A program made the translations under genes and the position numbers. A stretch of 27,155 bases of DNA from Tissierella_B sp964485455 (lineage in GTDB: Bacteria > Bacillota > Clostridia > Tissierellales > Tissierellaceae). Below are positions 7,822 through 16,611 of the stretch, in pieces. Under the pieces are notes generated by a model. The model saw nothing but the letters and a program-made list of their open reading frames with translations, ran no database searches and was not told the origin of the DNA. Positions within the stretch are counted from its first letter, which is position 1, and the number at the start of each line of letters is the position of its first letter. The stretch spans positions 1-27,155 of the forward strand of contig CAZAJU010000019.1 of the NCBI GenBank assembly GCA_964485455.1, given 5' to 3'.

Positions 7822-7836
7822 ATAGGAGTTGATAAA

Positions 7837-9801
7837 ATGAGTGAGTTTAAAATAGAATCCAGTTATAAGCCTATGGGAGACCAGCCTCAAGCTATAGACA
7901 AGTTGGTAGAAGGACTTAATAAGAACCTTAAACACCAGGTGCTTTTAGGAGTAACAGGTTCTGGTAAGACATTTACAATGGCCAATATAATTGAGAAAGT
8001 TCAAAAGCCAACTTTGGTAATAGCACATAATAAAACTCTAGCATACCAGCTTGCCAGCGAATTTAAAGAATTTTTTCCCAATAATGCAGTTGAATATTTT
8101 GTAAGTTATTATGATTATTATCAGCCAGAGGCATATGTTCCTCAAACAGACACCTATATAGAAAAGGACAGTTCCATAAATGAAGAAATAGATAAACTTA
8201 GACACTCTGCTACAGCATCCCTTTTCGAAAGAAGAGATGTTATCATAGTAGCTTCGGTTTCTTGTATCTACGGTCTTGGTGACCCAATAGATTATGAAAA
8301 TTTAACCCTCTCATTACGTCCTGGTATGATTAAGGATAGAGATGAGATTATGAGAAAACTTATTGATATTCAATATATGAGAAATGATATAAACTTTGTC
8401 AGGGGAACCTTTAGGCTAAGAGGTGATATTCTAGAGATTTTCCCCGCAGCCTCTAGTGAAAATACCATAAGGGTAGAGTTTTTTGGAGATGAAATCGAAA
8501 GACTTACAGAGGTAAATCACCTAACGGGAGAAGTTATTGGATATAGAAACCATGCTTGGATATTTCCAGCATCCCACTATGCTACTTCTCAAGATAAAGT
8601 AGCTAAAGCAATCGAGACAATAGAAGAAGAACTTAAAGAGACTATTAAGGATTTCAAGGATAAGGATAAACTACTGGAAGCTCAAAGAATAGAGCAAAGA
8701 ACAAGATATGATATTGAGATGCTTAGTGAAATGGGATTTTGTTCAGGAATCGAAAACTACTCAAGGCACATGAGCCAAAGAGAGCCAGGAAGTAGACCAT
8801 ATACCTTAATAGATTATTTTCCTGAAGATTTTCTTATAATAGTAGATGAATCTCATGTTGCAATTCCCCAGATTGGTGGTATGTATGAGGGAGACCGATC
8901 TAGAAAATCCAACTTGGTGAATTATGGTTTCAGACTTCCATCTGCCTTAGATAATAGACCTTTAAAGTTTAATGAATTTGAAAGCATGGTAAATCAGATA
9001 ATTTATGTTTCAGCTACACCAGGTAAATATGAATTGAATCTTACTCAAAATACAGTAGAGCAGATTATCAGACCAACTGGATTGTTGGATCCAGTAATAG
9101 ATATAAGACCTACCAATAACCAGATAGATGATTTGGTTACTGAAATAAGAAAAGCTGTAGAAAAAGAGGAAAGGATCTTAGTTACTACTCTAACTAAGAA
9201 GATGGCAGAGGATTTGACCAACTACTTTAAGGAAATTGGGATTAAGGTCACATATCTGCATTCAGATGTAGAGACCATTGAAAGAATGGAAATTATCAGA
9301 GATTTAAGATTGGGTAAATATGATGTACTTGTAGGCATCAACCTTCTTCGTGAGGGACTTGATTTACCTGAGGTTTCCTTGGTGGCAATATTGGATGCAG
9401 ATAAGGAAGGATTTTTACGTAGCGAAACATCCTTGATACAGACTACAGGAAGGGCTGCAAGAAATGTTGAAGGAAAGGTAATCATGTATGCTGACAAGAT
9501 TACCAGGTCTATGGAAAAAGCCATTAGTGAAACCAATAGAAGAAGGGAAATCCAAAATAATTATAATAAAGAGCATAATATAGTTCCTAAATCCATAGTC
9601 AAGGGTATACGTGAAATAATTGAAGCTACCATAGTCGCAGAAGAGGAAATCAAATACGAGGCTCAATTTACAAATGAAGAGATTGACGTGATGATAGTAG
9701 GGCTTGAGCAGGCTATGCTTAAAGCAGCTGAAGAATTGAACTTTGAGAAAGCAGCTGAGTTAAGGGATAAGATAATCGAGCTTAAGAAGATGTTAAAATA
9801 A
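7837..9801 (+). CDS. uvrB: UvrABC system protein B (excinuclease subunit, helicase)
   Basis: UvrB is the damage-verification helicase of nucleotide excision repair: loaded by UvrA, it inserts a beta hairpin between the strands and recruits UvrC. The 654-residue protein has the normal length. Visible are Walker A GVTGSGKT (38-45), the Tyr-rich beta hairpin (YYDYYQPEAYVPQTDTYIEKD, near residues 92-113), the DEAD-like box VDESH, helicase motif VSATPG, motifs V/VI (GINLLREGLDLPEVS, QTTGRAARN) and a C-terminal UVR domain (NFEKAAELRDKI). I chose ATG 7837, 8 bases after an AGGAG site, over ATG 7816, which is in the operator about six bases after the likely transcription start. uvrA follows 12 bases later in the same SOS-regulated operon. 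Confidence 0.97.
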   Translation: MSEFKIESSYKPMGDQPQAIDKLVEGLNKNLKHQVLLGVTGSGKTFTMANIIEKVQKPTLVIAHNKTLAYQLASEFKEFFPNNAVEYFVSYYDYYQPEAYVPQTDTYIEKDSSINEEIDKLRHSATASLFERRDVIIVASVSCIYGLGDPIDYENLTLSLRPGMIKDRDEIMRKLIDIQYMRNDINFVRGTFRLRGDILEIFPAASSENTIRVEFFGDEIERLTEVNHLTGEVIGYRNHAWIFPASHYATSQDKVAKAIETIEEELKETIKDFKDKDKLLEAQRIEQRTRYDIEMLSEMGFCSGIENYSRHMSQREPGSRPYTLIDYFPEDFLIIVDESHVAIPQIGGMYEGDRSRKSNLVNYGFRLPSALDNRPLKFNEFESMVNQIIYVSATPGKYELNLTQNTVEQIIRPTGLLDPVIDIRPTNNQIDDLVTEIRKAVEKEERILVTTLTKKMAEDLTNYFKEIGIKVTYLHSDVETIERMEIIRDLRLGKYDVLVGINLLREGLDLPEVSLVAILDADKEGFLRSETSLIQTTGRAARNVEGKVIMYADKITRSMEKAISETNRRREIQNNYNKEHNIVPKSIVKGIREIIEATIVAEEEIKYEAQFTNEEIDVMIVGLEQAMLKAAEELNFEKAAELRDKIIELKKMLK

Positions 9802-9813
9802 TGAGGTGAATTG

Positions 9814-12648
9814 ATGCACAAAGACAAGATAGTCATTAGAGGAGCAAAGGTAAATAACCTAAAGAACATTAGTGTAAGCCTCCCTAGGGAAAAATTTATA
9901 GTTTTTACAGGGCTAAGTGGCTCAGGGAAGTCTTCCCTTGCCTTTGATACTATATACGCAGAGGGACAAAGAAGATATGTGGAATCACTTTCAAGCTATG
10001 CAAGACAGTTTCTTGGGCAAATGGACAAACCTGATGTTGAATATATAGAGGGACTTTCCCCTTCTATTTCTATAGATCAGAAGACTACATCTAAAAATCC
10101 TAGGTCTACAGTAGGAACTGTAACTGAAATTTACGATTATTTAAGACTGCTATATGCAAGGATAGGAACTCCCTATTGCCCTGAATGCGGAAAAGAGATT
10201 AAAAGCCAGACTGTAGAACAAATTGTTGACAAAATTATGGAGCTTGAGGAGAAAACAAGGATTCAAGTTCTAGCTCCTGTGATAAGGGGCAAGAAGGGTG
10301 AGCACGTAAAGTTACTTCAGGACATTAAAAAGGAAGGATATGTAAGATTAATAATAGACGGTGAGCCCTATGAAATCTCAGATGAAATAAAGTTGTCTAA
10401 AACCAAGAAGCATGATATAGAAGTGGTTGTAGATAGAATTATAGTAAGAGAAGGTATAGAAAATAGGCTAGCTGAATCCATTGAAGCTGCATTGAGATTG
10501 GGTGATGGACTGGTAATTGCTGACTTGATGAATGGCGAGAGGATTACCTTTAGTCAAAAGTTAGCATGTCCGGATCATAACATAGGTATTGAGGAGCTTA
10601 GTCCAAGGATGTTTTCCTTCAATAGCCCCTTTGGAATGTGTCCGACCTGTAATGGCCTGGGCTTCCACCAAGAAATTGACCCTGAACTTGTTATTCCAAA
10701 TAAGGAGCTCAGCATATCAAAAGGAGGTATAGCTCCATATAGCGGTTCTGCTGAAAGCACATATTATTATCAAATGTTTAAAACCATAGCAGAAAATCAT
10801 GGATTTAGCGTAGATGAACCACTTAGTGTAGCTCCAAAAGCTGTAATAGATGAAATCCTATATGGAACAAAAGAGCCAATTTCATTTATGTTCAATAGCC
10901 ATTTTGATGATGAGGGCATGAGGGAATTTAAGGGTAGCTTTGAGGGAGTAATCCCAAATCTAGAGAGAAGATATAAGAGTACTAACTCAGACTATATGAA
11001 GGATAAAATTGTTGAATATATGGTAGATACTCCCTGTCCGTCCTGTCATGGAAAAAGATTAAGAAATGACGTTTTATCTGTAAGAATTAATGGGTTGAAT
11101 ATAGCTGAAGCAAGTGACCTTTCCGTTGTAGATTCCTTGGAATTCTTTCAAAATCTTAAGTTAACTGAAACCCAAACAAAGATAGGAGAACAAATTCTTA
11201 GGGAAATCCATGAAAGACAAACTTTCTTAAAGGAAGTAGGTCTGGGATATTTAACTCTTTCAAGAATGGCTGGAACGCTATCTGGAGGTGAAGCTCAGAG
11301 AATTAGACTGGCTACACAGATAGGTTCTGCGTTGGTAGGCGTTGTATATGTACTTGATGAGCCTAGTATTGGTTTGCATCAAAAGGATAATGACAAGCTG
11401 ATAAAAGCATTGAGAGATCTTACTGATTTGGGAAACACCCTTATAGTAGTTGAGCATGATGAGGATACAATGTATGCAGCTGACCATATAGTTGATATCG
11501 GACCAGGAGCAGGCATACATGGAGGTCATGTAGTAGCTGAGGGAACTGTCGAGGATATAATGAATACCCCAGAGTCTATTACAGGAGCGTATCTTTCAGG
11601 AAGATTAAAGATAGAAATACCTGAGATGAGGAAGTCTACTAACGGTAAATGGATAGAGATAAAGGGAGCAAAGGAAAATAACTTAAAAAACATAGATGTT
11701 AAGATACCCCTTGGATTATTTACCTGTGTGACTGGAGTCTCAGGATCTGGAAAGAGTTCCTTAGTTAATGAAATATTATTTAAGTCCTTATCACAAAAGT
11801 TGATGCGTGCAAAGATAAAGCCAGGACAGCATGATGAAATCAATGGAATCGAGCATCTTGATAAGGTTGTAGATATTGATCAAAGTCCGATAGGACGTAG
11901 TCCGAGGTCTAATCCAGCTACATACACTGGAGTCTTTGACTATATTAGAGATCTTTTTGCCATGACTAATGAAGCTAAGATGAGAGGCTATCAAAAGGGT
12001 AGATTCAGCTTCAATACTAAGGGTGGTCGTTGTGAGGCTTGTAAGGGAGATGGTATATTAACGGTAGAAATGCACTTCCTACCTGATGTATATGTTCCAT
12101 GTGAAGTATGTAAGGGCAAAAGATATAATAGGGAAACTCTACAGGTTAAGTATAAAGGAAAAACCATATCTGATGTATTGGATATGACTATTGAAGAAGG
12201 GTTGGAATTTTTCCAGAACATACCGAATATAAAAAGAAAACTTCAAACTTTATTCGATGTGGGTTTAGGATATCTTAAGATAGGTCAACCTTCTACTGAG
12301 TTATCCGGTGGAGAAGCCCAAAGGGTTAAGCTTGCCACCGAACTATCCAGAAAGTCTACTGGAAAGACGATTTATATTTTGGATGAACCTACAACAGGCC
12401 TTCATTCAGCCGATATTCATAAGCTGATTGAAGTGCTAAATAGGCTAGTAGAAGGAGATAATACAGTAGTGGTAATTGAGCATAATTTAGATGTTATTAA
12501 GACTGCTGACTATATAATTGATTTGGGTCCTGAAGGTGGGGACAAGGGAGGTACCATAGTAGCAATAGGGACCCCTGAAGAAATAGCTATGAATGAAAAT
12601 TCATATACAGGGCATTTCCTAAAAAAGGTATTAGAAAAGGATAAGTAA
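9814..12648 (+). CDS. uvrA: UvrABC system protein A (excinuclease ATPase)
   Basis: UvrA is the DNA damage sensor that, as a dimer, scans DNA and hands lesions to UvrB. The 944-residue protein has the full family plan: two ABC ATPase modules, each with Walker A (GLSGSGKS at 33-40; GVSGSGKSS in the second half), two signature motifs (LSGGEAQRIRLATQIG and LSGGEAQRVKLATEL) and Walker B (VLDEPSIGLH, ILDEPTTGLH). Zinc-binding cysteines occur as CPECG, CPTCNG, CPSCHG, and CEACKGDG paired with CEVCKGKRY. A TTG at 9811 immediately precedes the ATG, but 9814 is better spaced from GAGGTG. It is long for the region yet intact, co-transcribed with uvrB and ended by a terminator 4 bases after its stop. Confidence 0.98.
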   Translation: MHKDKIVIRGAKVNNLKNISVSLPREKFIVFTGLSGSGKSSLAFDTIYAEGQRRYVESLSSYARQFLGQMDKPDVEYIEGLSPSISIDQKTTSKNPRSTVGTVTEIYDYLRLLYARIGTPYCPECGKEIKSQTVEQIVDKIMELEEKTRIQVLAPVIRGKKGEHVKLLQDIKKEGYVRLIIDGEPYEISDEIKLSKTKKHDIEVVVDRIIVREGIENRLAESIEAALRLGDGLVIADLMNGERITFSQKLACPDHNIGIEELSPRMFSFNSPFGMCPTCNGLGFHQEIDPELVIPNKELSISKGGIAPYSGSAESTYYYQMFKTIAENHGFSVDEPLSVAPKAVIDEILYGTKEPISFMFNSHFDDEGMREFKGSFEGVIPNLERRYKSTNSDYMKDKIVEYMVDTPCPSCHGKRLRNDVLSVRINGLNIAEASDLSVVDSLEFFQNLKLTETQTKIGEQILREIHERQTFLKEVGLGYLTLSRMAGTLSGGEAQRIRLATQIGSALVGVVYVLDEPSIGLHQKDNDKLIKALRDLTDLGNTLIVVEHDEDTMYAADHIVDIGPGAGIHGGHVVAEGTVEDIMNTPESITGAYLSGRLKIEIPEMRKSTNGKWIEIKGAKENNLKNIDVKIPLGLFTCVTGVSGSGKSSLVNEILFKSLSQKLMRAKIKPGQHDEINGIEHLDKVVDIDQSPIGRSPRSNPATYTGVFDYIRDLFAMTNEAKMRGYQKGRFSFNTKGGRCEACKGDGILTVEMHFLPDVYVPCEVCKGKRYNRETLQVKYKGKTISDVLDMTIEEGLEFFQNIPNIKRKLQTLFDVGLGYLKIGQPSTELSGGEAQRVKLATELSRKSTGKTIYILDEPTTGLHSADIHKLIEVLNRLVEGDNTVVVIEHNLDVIKTADYIIDLGPEGGDKGGTIVAIGTPEEIAMNENSYTGHFLKKVLEKDK

Positions 12649-12651
12649 TTT

Positions 12652-12685
12652 AAGACCCCGAGTGTTGACGTATCGGGGTCTTTTT
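12652..12685 (+). terminator. Intrinsic terminator of uvrBA
   Basis: A 10-bp stem AAGACCCCGA / TCGGGGTCTT (12652-12661 with 12673-12682), an 11-base loop and a T-run (12681-12685) follow the uvrA stop codon. Confidence 0.92.
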
Positions 12686-12812
12686 ATTCGTATTAAACTG
12701 TATTGTCTTAAACATACTTTCCTGAATTTTTTGAAAAATATGTTCATAGTCCTTTTATTTGGGTAATAGTATTAAAGGTGGTCTGCTTTTAAATGCATAA
12801 GTAGGAATGATT

Positions 12813-14084
12813 ATGAAAAAGCCATTATTAAAGTTATTACTTATGTTAACTATGTTAGTGTTAACTTCAGCAGTATCTTATGCTGAGGGAGATATCATAG
12901 TTAGAATTGATTCAGAGCCTGTTGTATTTACTGAAGGTACAGGAGCACCTTTTATTGACAATAACAGTAGAACTCTAGTGCCATTAAGAATTACTATGGA
13001 AACTTATGGTGCAGATGTAGAATGGAATCAGGATACTAGGATCGCCATAGTAAAAAAGGGTGATATCACTGTTGAGGTTCCTTTAGGGCAGAAGTATATT
13101 TTGATAAATGGTCAACAAAAGTCCATAGATACTCAATCCATTATTAGAGGAGATAGAACCTATTTGCCTATCAGGGCAGTTGTTGAAGCTCTAGGCTCAG
13201 AAGTCCAATGGGACAAATATACAAAGACAGTAGTTATAAATACAGAACCAATGGATGCAAAAAAAGCTCTATTAGATGCATATGCTAAGAGCTATGAATG
13301 GAAAAATTATGATATGGAAATGATGATGGATATGGAAGTGGTTGGTCCTGATGAATCTGGTAAAATGGTAGAAGCTCATATGATAATGGATATGAATATG
13401 ACTACATTTACAAACCCAATGAAGGTTAAAACAACTGCAGATACGTTGATGAATGTGGGCGAAAATAAAACGAACCAACCTATGATGGAAATGTACATGA
13501 CACTAGAAGAAGATAAGTTTACCCAATATATGGGAATGTATGATGAATCAGGTAACCTTACATGGATGAAATCAGTTGAAGAAAATCAAATGTTCTTAGA
13601 ACTTATGGATAATGATAAGAATAAGGAATTAAATGAAGCATCTATTAAAGATGTTAAATACCTTGGAGACTATAAAGTAAATGGAAAAGTGCTTCAAAAA
13701 TTTGAAAATACAACTTCTTTTGAAGCGTATAATGAAATTATGGGCGGCTATATGAATATGTTCTCAGCATCAGGTTCCCAATCAGATCTAATGACTGCTG
13801 AAATGCTGATGAATCTTGAGGACATAGTATTTGTAATCTATGTAGATAAAGCTACAGGAGAAATTGCTAGCTATGAAATGGACTTAAGTTCATTTATGCA
13901 AAGCATGCTAATAGGAATGTCAGAAGGTCAAGAAGTCTCGAAGGAAGATTTAGAAATCATAAAATCTCTTAAGATGATTATTAAAATGGATGTTATGAAT
14001 GTAAATCAAGCTAAGGATTTTGAAATCCCTAAGGAAGCATTAGATGCTCCTCTAGTAGATGAGGCAATGCCTATGGCAGAATAA
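12813..14084 (+). CDS. Secreted stalk-domain (copper amine oxidase N-domain-like) protein, methionine-rich
   Basis: The 423-residue protein has a signal peptide cleaved after about Ala24 (VSYA/EG). Residues about 28-130 form the repeat known as the copper amine oxidase N-terminal or stalk domain (SRTLVPLRITMETYGADVEW, then RTYLPIRAVVEALGSEVQWD). In clostridia this domain is a wall or surface module and does not imply amine oxidase activity. The rest (about 135-423) resembles the uncharacterised DUF6612-like lipoprotein/carrier fold and is very rich in methionine: I count about 41 Met in the whole protein, 37 of them after residue 146. ATG 12813, 6 bases after AGGA, is preferred to ATG 12807, which touches that site. 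It stands alone between terminators and the next gene; I find no clear promoter. The function is unknown. Confidence 0.82.
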   Translation: MKKPLLKLLLMLTMLVLTSAVSYAEGDIIVRIDSEPVVFTEGTGAPFIDNNSRTLVPLRITMETYGADVEWNQDTRIAIVKKGDITVEVPLGQKYILINGQQKSIDTQSIIRGDRTYLPIRAVVEALGSEVQWDKYTKTVVINTEPMDAKKALLDAYAKSYEWKNYDMEMMMDMEVVGPDESGKMVEAHMIMDMNMTTFTNPMKVKTTADTLMNVGENKTNQPMMEMYMTLEEDKFTQYMGMYDESGNLTWMKSVEENQMFLELMDNDKNKELNEASIKDVKYLGDYKVNGKVLQKFENTTSFEAYNEIMGGYMNMFSASGSQSDLMTAEMLMNLEDIVFVIYVDKATGEIASYEMDLSSFMQSMLIGMSEGQEVSKEDLEIIKSLKMIIKMDVMNVNQAKDFEIPKEALDAPLVDEAMPMAE

Positions 14085-14180
14085 GAAAAATTCGATTTCT
14101 TAACAAAGAATAGTTACTTTGATAATCTACTACAGATTAGAATAAGTTGCCCCCATTTTATCATTCTTTATACCATTTAG

Positions 14181-14351
14181 GAGGCTGAAAATGGTGCTTT
14201 ATCAGAAGAAAGGCTTATTAGCTATGATAAGCTTATGAGAGAAGCTGAGTTTATAGAAAGAAAGACCAATGTCAAGGCTCAGCAAGAACATAAGAAGAAG
14301 GCTACAGAGCTTTCTAAGATGATAAAAGACCTTAAAAATAGACCGTGCTAG
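14181..14351 (+). pseudogene. Detached 3' remnant resembling the RsgA GTPase C-terminus
   Basis: An open frame of 56 codons follows a TAG (14178-14180) and ends at TAG 14349-14351. It reads AENGALSEERLISYDKLMRE, then AEFIERKTN, KAQQEHKKKATELSK. From memory of the family this closely resembles the helical C-terminal tail of clostridial RsgA (a ribosome small-subunit maturation GTPase), after its zinc-binding region. The upstream GTPase and the Cys/His zinc motif are absent, and 14085-14180 does not encode them in any frame that I can read. No start codon with a proper ribosome binding site opens this frame; the well-placed ATG at 14191 reads a 15-codon peptide in another frame. It is best read as a leftover from a rearrangement or duplication. 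A small expressed peptide from ATG 14238 cannot be excluded. Confidence 0.5.
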
Positions 14352-14360
14352 GAGGAAAAT

Positions 14361-14945
14361 ATGTGTGGGAGATATGCTCTAGAAGCGGATATTGATGAAT
14401 TGATAGAGAGATATAAAGCTATTATTGATGAAAAAAATTTCAATAAGAAAACCGAAATATTTCCCACTAATATAGCCCCAATAGTAAGGGAAACTGGTAG
14501 TATAAGACTTGATAATCTAAAGTGGGGATTTATGCCAAGTTTTGTTAAAAAACCTTTGATCAATGCAAGGTCGGAAACCGTTGATATAAAGCCTACCTTT
14601 AAAGATAGCTTTTTAAATCGCAGGTGTATAATACCAGTAACTAGCTTTTTTGAGTGGGAGGAGATAGATGATAAAAAGATAAAAAGAAAGATTAAAATCA
14701 TGGAAGAGAATATATTTTCCATAGCAGGATTATATAATACATTTTGTGATGAGAGTGGTTATAGATATGAGGCTTTTACAATATTAACTACTGAAGCAAA
14801 TGAGTCTATGAAGCGTATTCATGATCGTATGCCAGTAATAATTCCACGACAAGCAGAAAGAATATGGTTAGATAAGGAGAATAAAAATATTTCAGTTCTA
14901 AAGGAGCTATTAACACCATGGAAAACTGATATTATCCTTCAATAA
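14361..14945 (+). CDS. SOS response-associated peptidase (SRAP/HMCES/YedK family)
   Basis: SRAP proteins form a covalent thiazolidine crosslink with abasic sites in single-stranded DNA through the N-terminal cysteine, shielding the lesion. The 194-residue protein begins MCGRYAL, so that Cys2 becomes the N-terminus once the initiator Met is removed. The other active-site residues are seen: Asn68 in NARSET, Glu98 in SFFEWEE, and His154 in RIHDRMPVI. The start is fixed by the invariant Cys2 and by a GGAGG site 6 bases upstream. No LexA box is visible in front of it, so SOS control is not supported here despite the family name. It follows the rsgA-like remnant by 9 bases, and its ribosome binding site overlaps the remnant's stop codon. 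Confidence 0.93.
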   Translation: MCGRYALEADIDELIERYKAIIDEKNFNKKTEIFPTNIAPIVRETGSIRLDNLKWGFMPSFVKKPLINARSETVDIKPTFKDSFLNRRCIIPVTSFFEWEEIDDKKIKRKIKIMEENIFSIAGLYNTFCDESGYRYEAFTILTTEANESMKRIHDRMPVIIPRQAERIWLDKENKNISVLKELLTPWKTDIILQ

Positions 14946-14960
14946 ATATCTTAAAAAGTA

Positions 14961-14989
14961 TTGCATAATTAATAGTTAGAGAATATAAT
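14961..14989 (+). promoter_or_regulatory. Promoter of the amino-acid ABC importer operon
   Basis: TTGCAT (14961-14966) and a perfect TATAAT (14984-14989) are spaced by 17 bases. The -10 is flanked by the inverted words TTAATAG (14969-14975) and CTATTAA (14994-15000), which could be an operator but are AT-rich enough to arise by chance. Confidence 0.6.
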
Positions 14990-15026
14990 AAATCTATTAA
15001 TTGTATGACAAAGGAGGACTTTTAAA

Positions 15027-15863
15027 TTGTTTAAGAAATTAATTATTACAGTCTTAGTAATAAGTATGTTAGTAGTATTAGGTGCTTGTGCAAAAACCGA
15101 AACACCAGCTGAGAAACCTGCAGAAACTCCAGCAGAAACAACAGTTGAAGGTAAGCTTGGTGAAATCAAGGAAAAAGGAAAGATAGTATTAGGTACAGCT
15201 GCAGACTACCCACCATATGAATTCCATAAGCTAATTGATGGTCAAGATAAAATAGTTGGTTTCGACATAGAAATCGCAAAACTTATTGCAGAAGACCTAG
15301 GTGTTGAATTAGAAATAGTTGATATGAAATTTGATGGACTTCTTCCAGCACTTGTAACCGATGATATAGACTTCATCATCGCAGGTATGGTGGCAAATGA
15401 AGAAAGAGCAAAAACAGTTGATTTTTCAATACCTTACTATGCTGCTAGACAAAGAATGGTAGTAAGAGCAGAAGACAAAGATACTTATAAGGGACCAGAG
15501 GATTTAGTTGGAAAACCTGTAGGAGCACAAAAGACAACTATTCAAGAGGAAATAGCATTAGATAAATATGCTCAATCTCAATATGTTGGATTAAGTAAGA
15601 TTACAGACTTGGTTTTAGAGCTTCAAAACAAAAAGGTAGAAGCAGTACTCCTTGCTGAGCCTGTAGCTAAGGCATATGTAGCACAAAACAGTGCTTTACA
15701 TTTAGCAGATATTGACTTAGGTTCTGAAGATGGGGTAGCAATAGCTGTAAATAAAGGAAATCAAGACTTAGTTACTGAATTTAATAGAATCTTAGAAAAA
15801 CTTCTTAATGATGGAACTATTGAAAATCTTATTGTAGAAGCAACAAAGTTATCAGAAGAATAA
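15027..15863 (+). CDS. Amino-acid ABC transporter substrate-binding lipoprotein (family 3)
   Basis: This protein captures the substrate outside the membrane for the importer encoded downstream. The 278-residue protein has a lipoprotein signal with lipobox LGAC (Cys21), a low-complexity tether of repeated PAE(K/T) units (about 24-43), and a type-II periplasmic-binding fold of family 3: GTAADYPPYEF, VGFDIEIAKLIAEDLGVELE, FDGLLPALVTDDIDFIIAGM, ERAKTVDFSIPYY. The acidic and Arg patterns are those of polar amino-acid binders, but Gln, Arg, His, cystine or others cannot be told apart by eye. The start is TTG, 9 bases after AAGGAGG. A stable hairpin behind the gene probably raises its expression over the permease. 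Confidence 0.93.
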   Translation: MFKKLIITVLVISMLVVLGACAKTETPAEKPAETPAETTVEGKLGEIKEKGKIVLGTAADYPPYEFHKLIDGQDKIVGFDIEIAKLIAEDLGVELEIVDMKFDGLLPALVTDDIDFIIAGMVANEERAKTVDFSIPYYAARQRMVVRAEDKDTYKGPEDLVGKPVGAQKTTIQEEIALDKYAQSQYVGLSKITDLVLELQNKKVEAVLLAEPVAKAYVAQNSALHLADIDLGSEDGVAIAVNKGNQDLVTEFNRILEKLLNDGTIENLIVEATKLSEE

Positions 15864-15877
15864 TCAATACAAATTAT

Positions 15878-15901
15878 GGCAAAAGAGGCAACTCTTTTGC
15901 C
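15878..15901 (+). other. Intercistronic hairpin with GCAA tetraloop between binding protein and permease
   Basis: GGCAAAAGAG (15878-15887) pairs perfectly with CTCTTTTGCC (15892-15901) around a GCAA (GNRA-type) loop. It has no T-run behind it, so it looks more like an mRNA-stabilising element or weak attenuator than a full terminator. Such hairpins after the binding-protein gene are known to give more binding protein than permease. Confidence 0.6.
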
Positions 15902-15927
15902 TCTATTTAAGTAAAGGAGGTATCCAT

Positions 15928-16611
15928 TTGGAAATCATAACCAATGTTGTGGAATTTCTCTCTGAATATTATTCATATTTCCTAAAAGGAACATTAACCA
16001 CTTTACAGATATCATTCTTCGGAGTTATATTTGGTTCTCTAGTGGGAATATTAATAAGTTTAATGAGATTATCCAGTAAAAAAATTATAAGTGGGATAGC
16101 AAAAGTATATATAGAAATAGTAAGAGGAACGCCATTATTGCTTCAACTTTACATAGTGTACTATGGATTGCCGATGTTCATTCCTCTACCGGAATCAAGA
16201 ATTTTTCTAGGAACATTGGCTGTATTATTAAATAGTGCTGCTTATGTGGCGGAGATTATAAGGGCTGGAATTCAGTCTATTGATAAAGGGCAGATGGAAG
16301 CTGCACGATCCTTAGGAATGGGACATGGTATGAGTATGAGATATATAATCATACCGCAAGCTTTTAAGAACATATTACCAGCTATGGGAAATGAATTTAT
16401 AGTGTTGATAAAGGAATCAGCAATAATTTCAACCATAGCAATTCCTGATTTAATGTATAATGCAGATACTTTAAGAGGAATTACCTATAAGCCATTTATG
16501 CCTTTGGTAATAGCAGGAGTAATTTATTTTATAATTACATTTACTCTTTCAAAGATCTTAGGGGCACTTGAAAGGAGGTTAGCTGCCAGTGATCAAGGTA
16601 GTGAAGCTTAA
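15928..16611 (+). CDS. Polar amino-acid ABC transporter permease (HisMQ/GlnP family)
   Basis: This is the membrane channel subunit of the importer, presumably a homodimer because only one permease gene is present. The 227-residue protein has about five membrane segments starting with YFLKGTLTTLQISFFGVIFG, the family block IVRGTPLLLQLYIVYYGLP (about 69-87), and the EAA loop that docks the ATPase (EAARSLGMGHGMSMRYIIIP, followed by QAFKNILPA). The start is TTG, 7 bases after AAAGGAGG. The 3' end overlaps the ATPase gene by 23 bases, and the ribosome binding site of the ATPase lies inside it, implying coupled translation. Confidence 0.94.
   Translation: MEIITNVVEFLSEYYSYFLKGTLTTLQISFFGVIFGSLVGILISLMRLSSKKIISGIAKVYIEIVRGTPLLLQLYIVYYGLPMFIPLPESRIFLGTLAVLLNSAAYVAEIIRAGIQSIDKGQMEAARSLGMGHGMSMRYIIIPQAFKNILPAMGNEFIVLIKESAIISTIAIPDLMYNADTLRGITYKPFMPLVIAGVIYFIITFTLSKILGALERRLAASDQGSEA

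Noticed and set aside
9222..12221. Several antisense open frames of 60-105 codons across uvrB and uvrA
   Set aside because: They lie wholly inside well-conserved genes on the other strand, lack ribosome binding sites and have no recognisable protein features.
12730..12746. LexA-like word before the stalk-domain gene (ends in ATATGTTCA)
   Set aside because: Only one half-site is good; the other side at the right spacing reads AAAA rather than GAAC.
14191..14238. A 15-codon frame with an AGGAGG site (ATG 14191)
   Set aside because: Too short and without features; the RsgA-like similarity is in a different frame, so this is probably chance or part of the decayed remnant.
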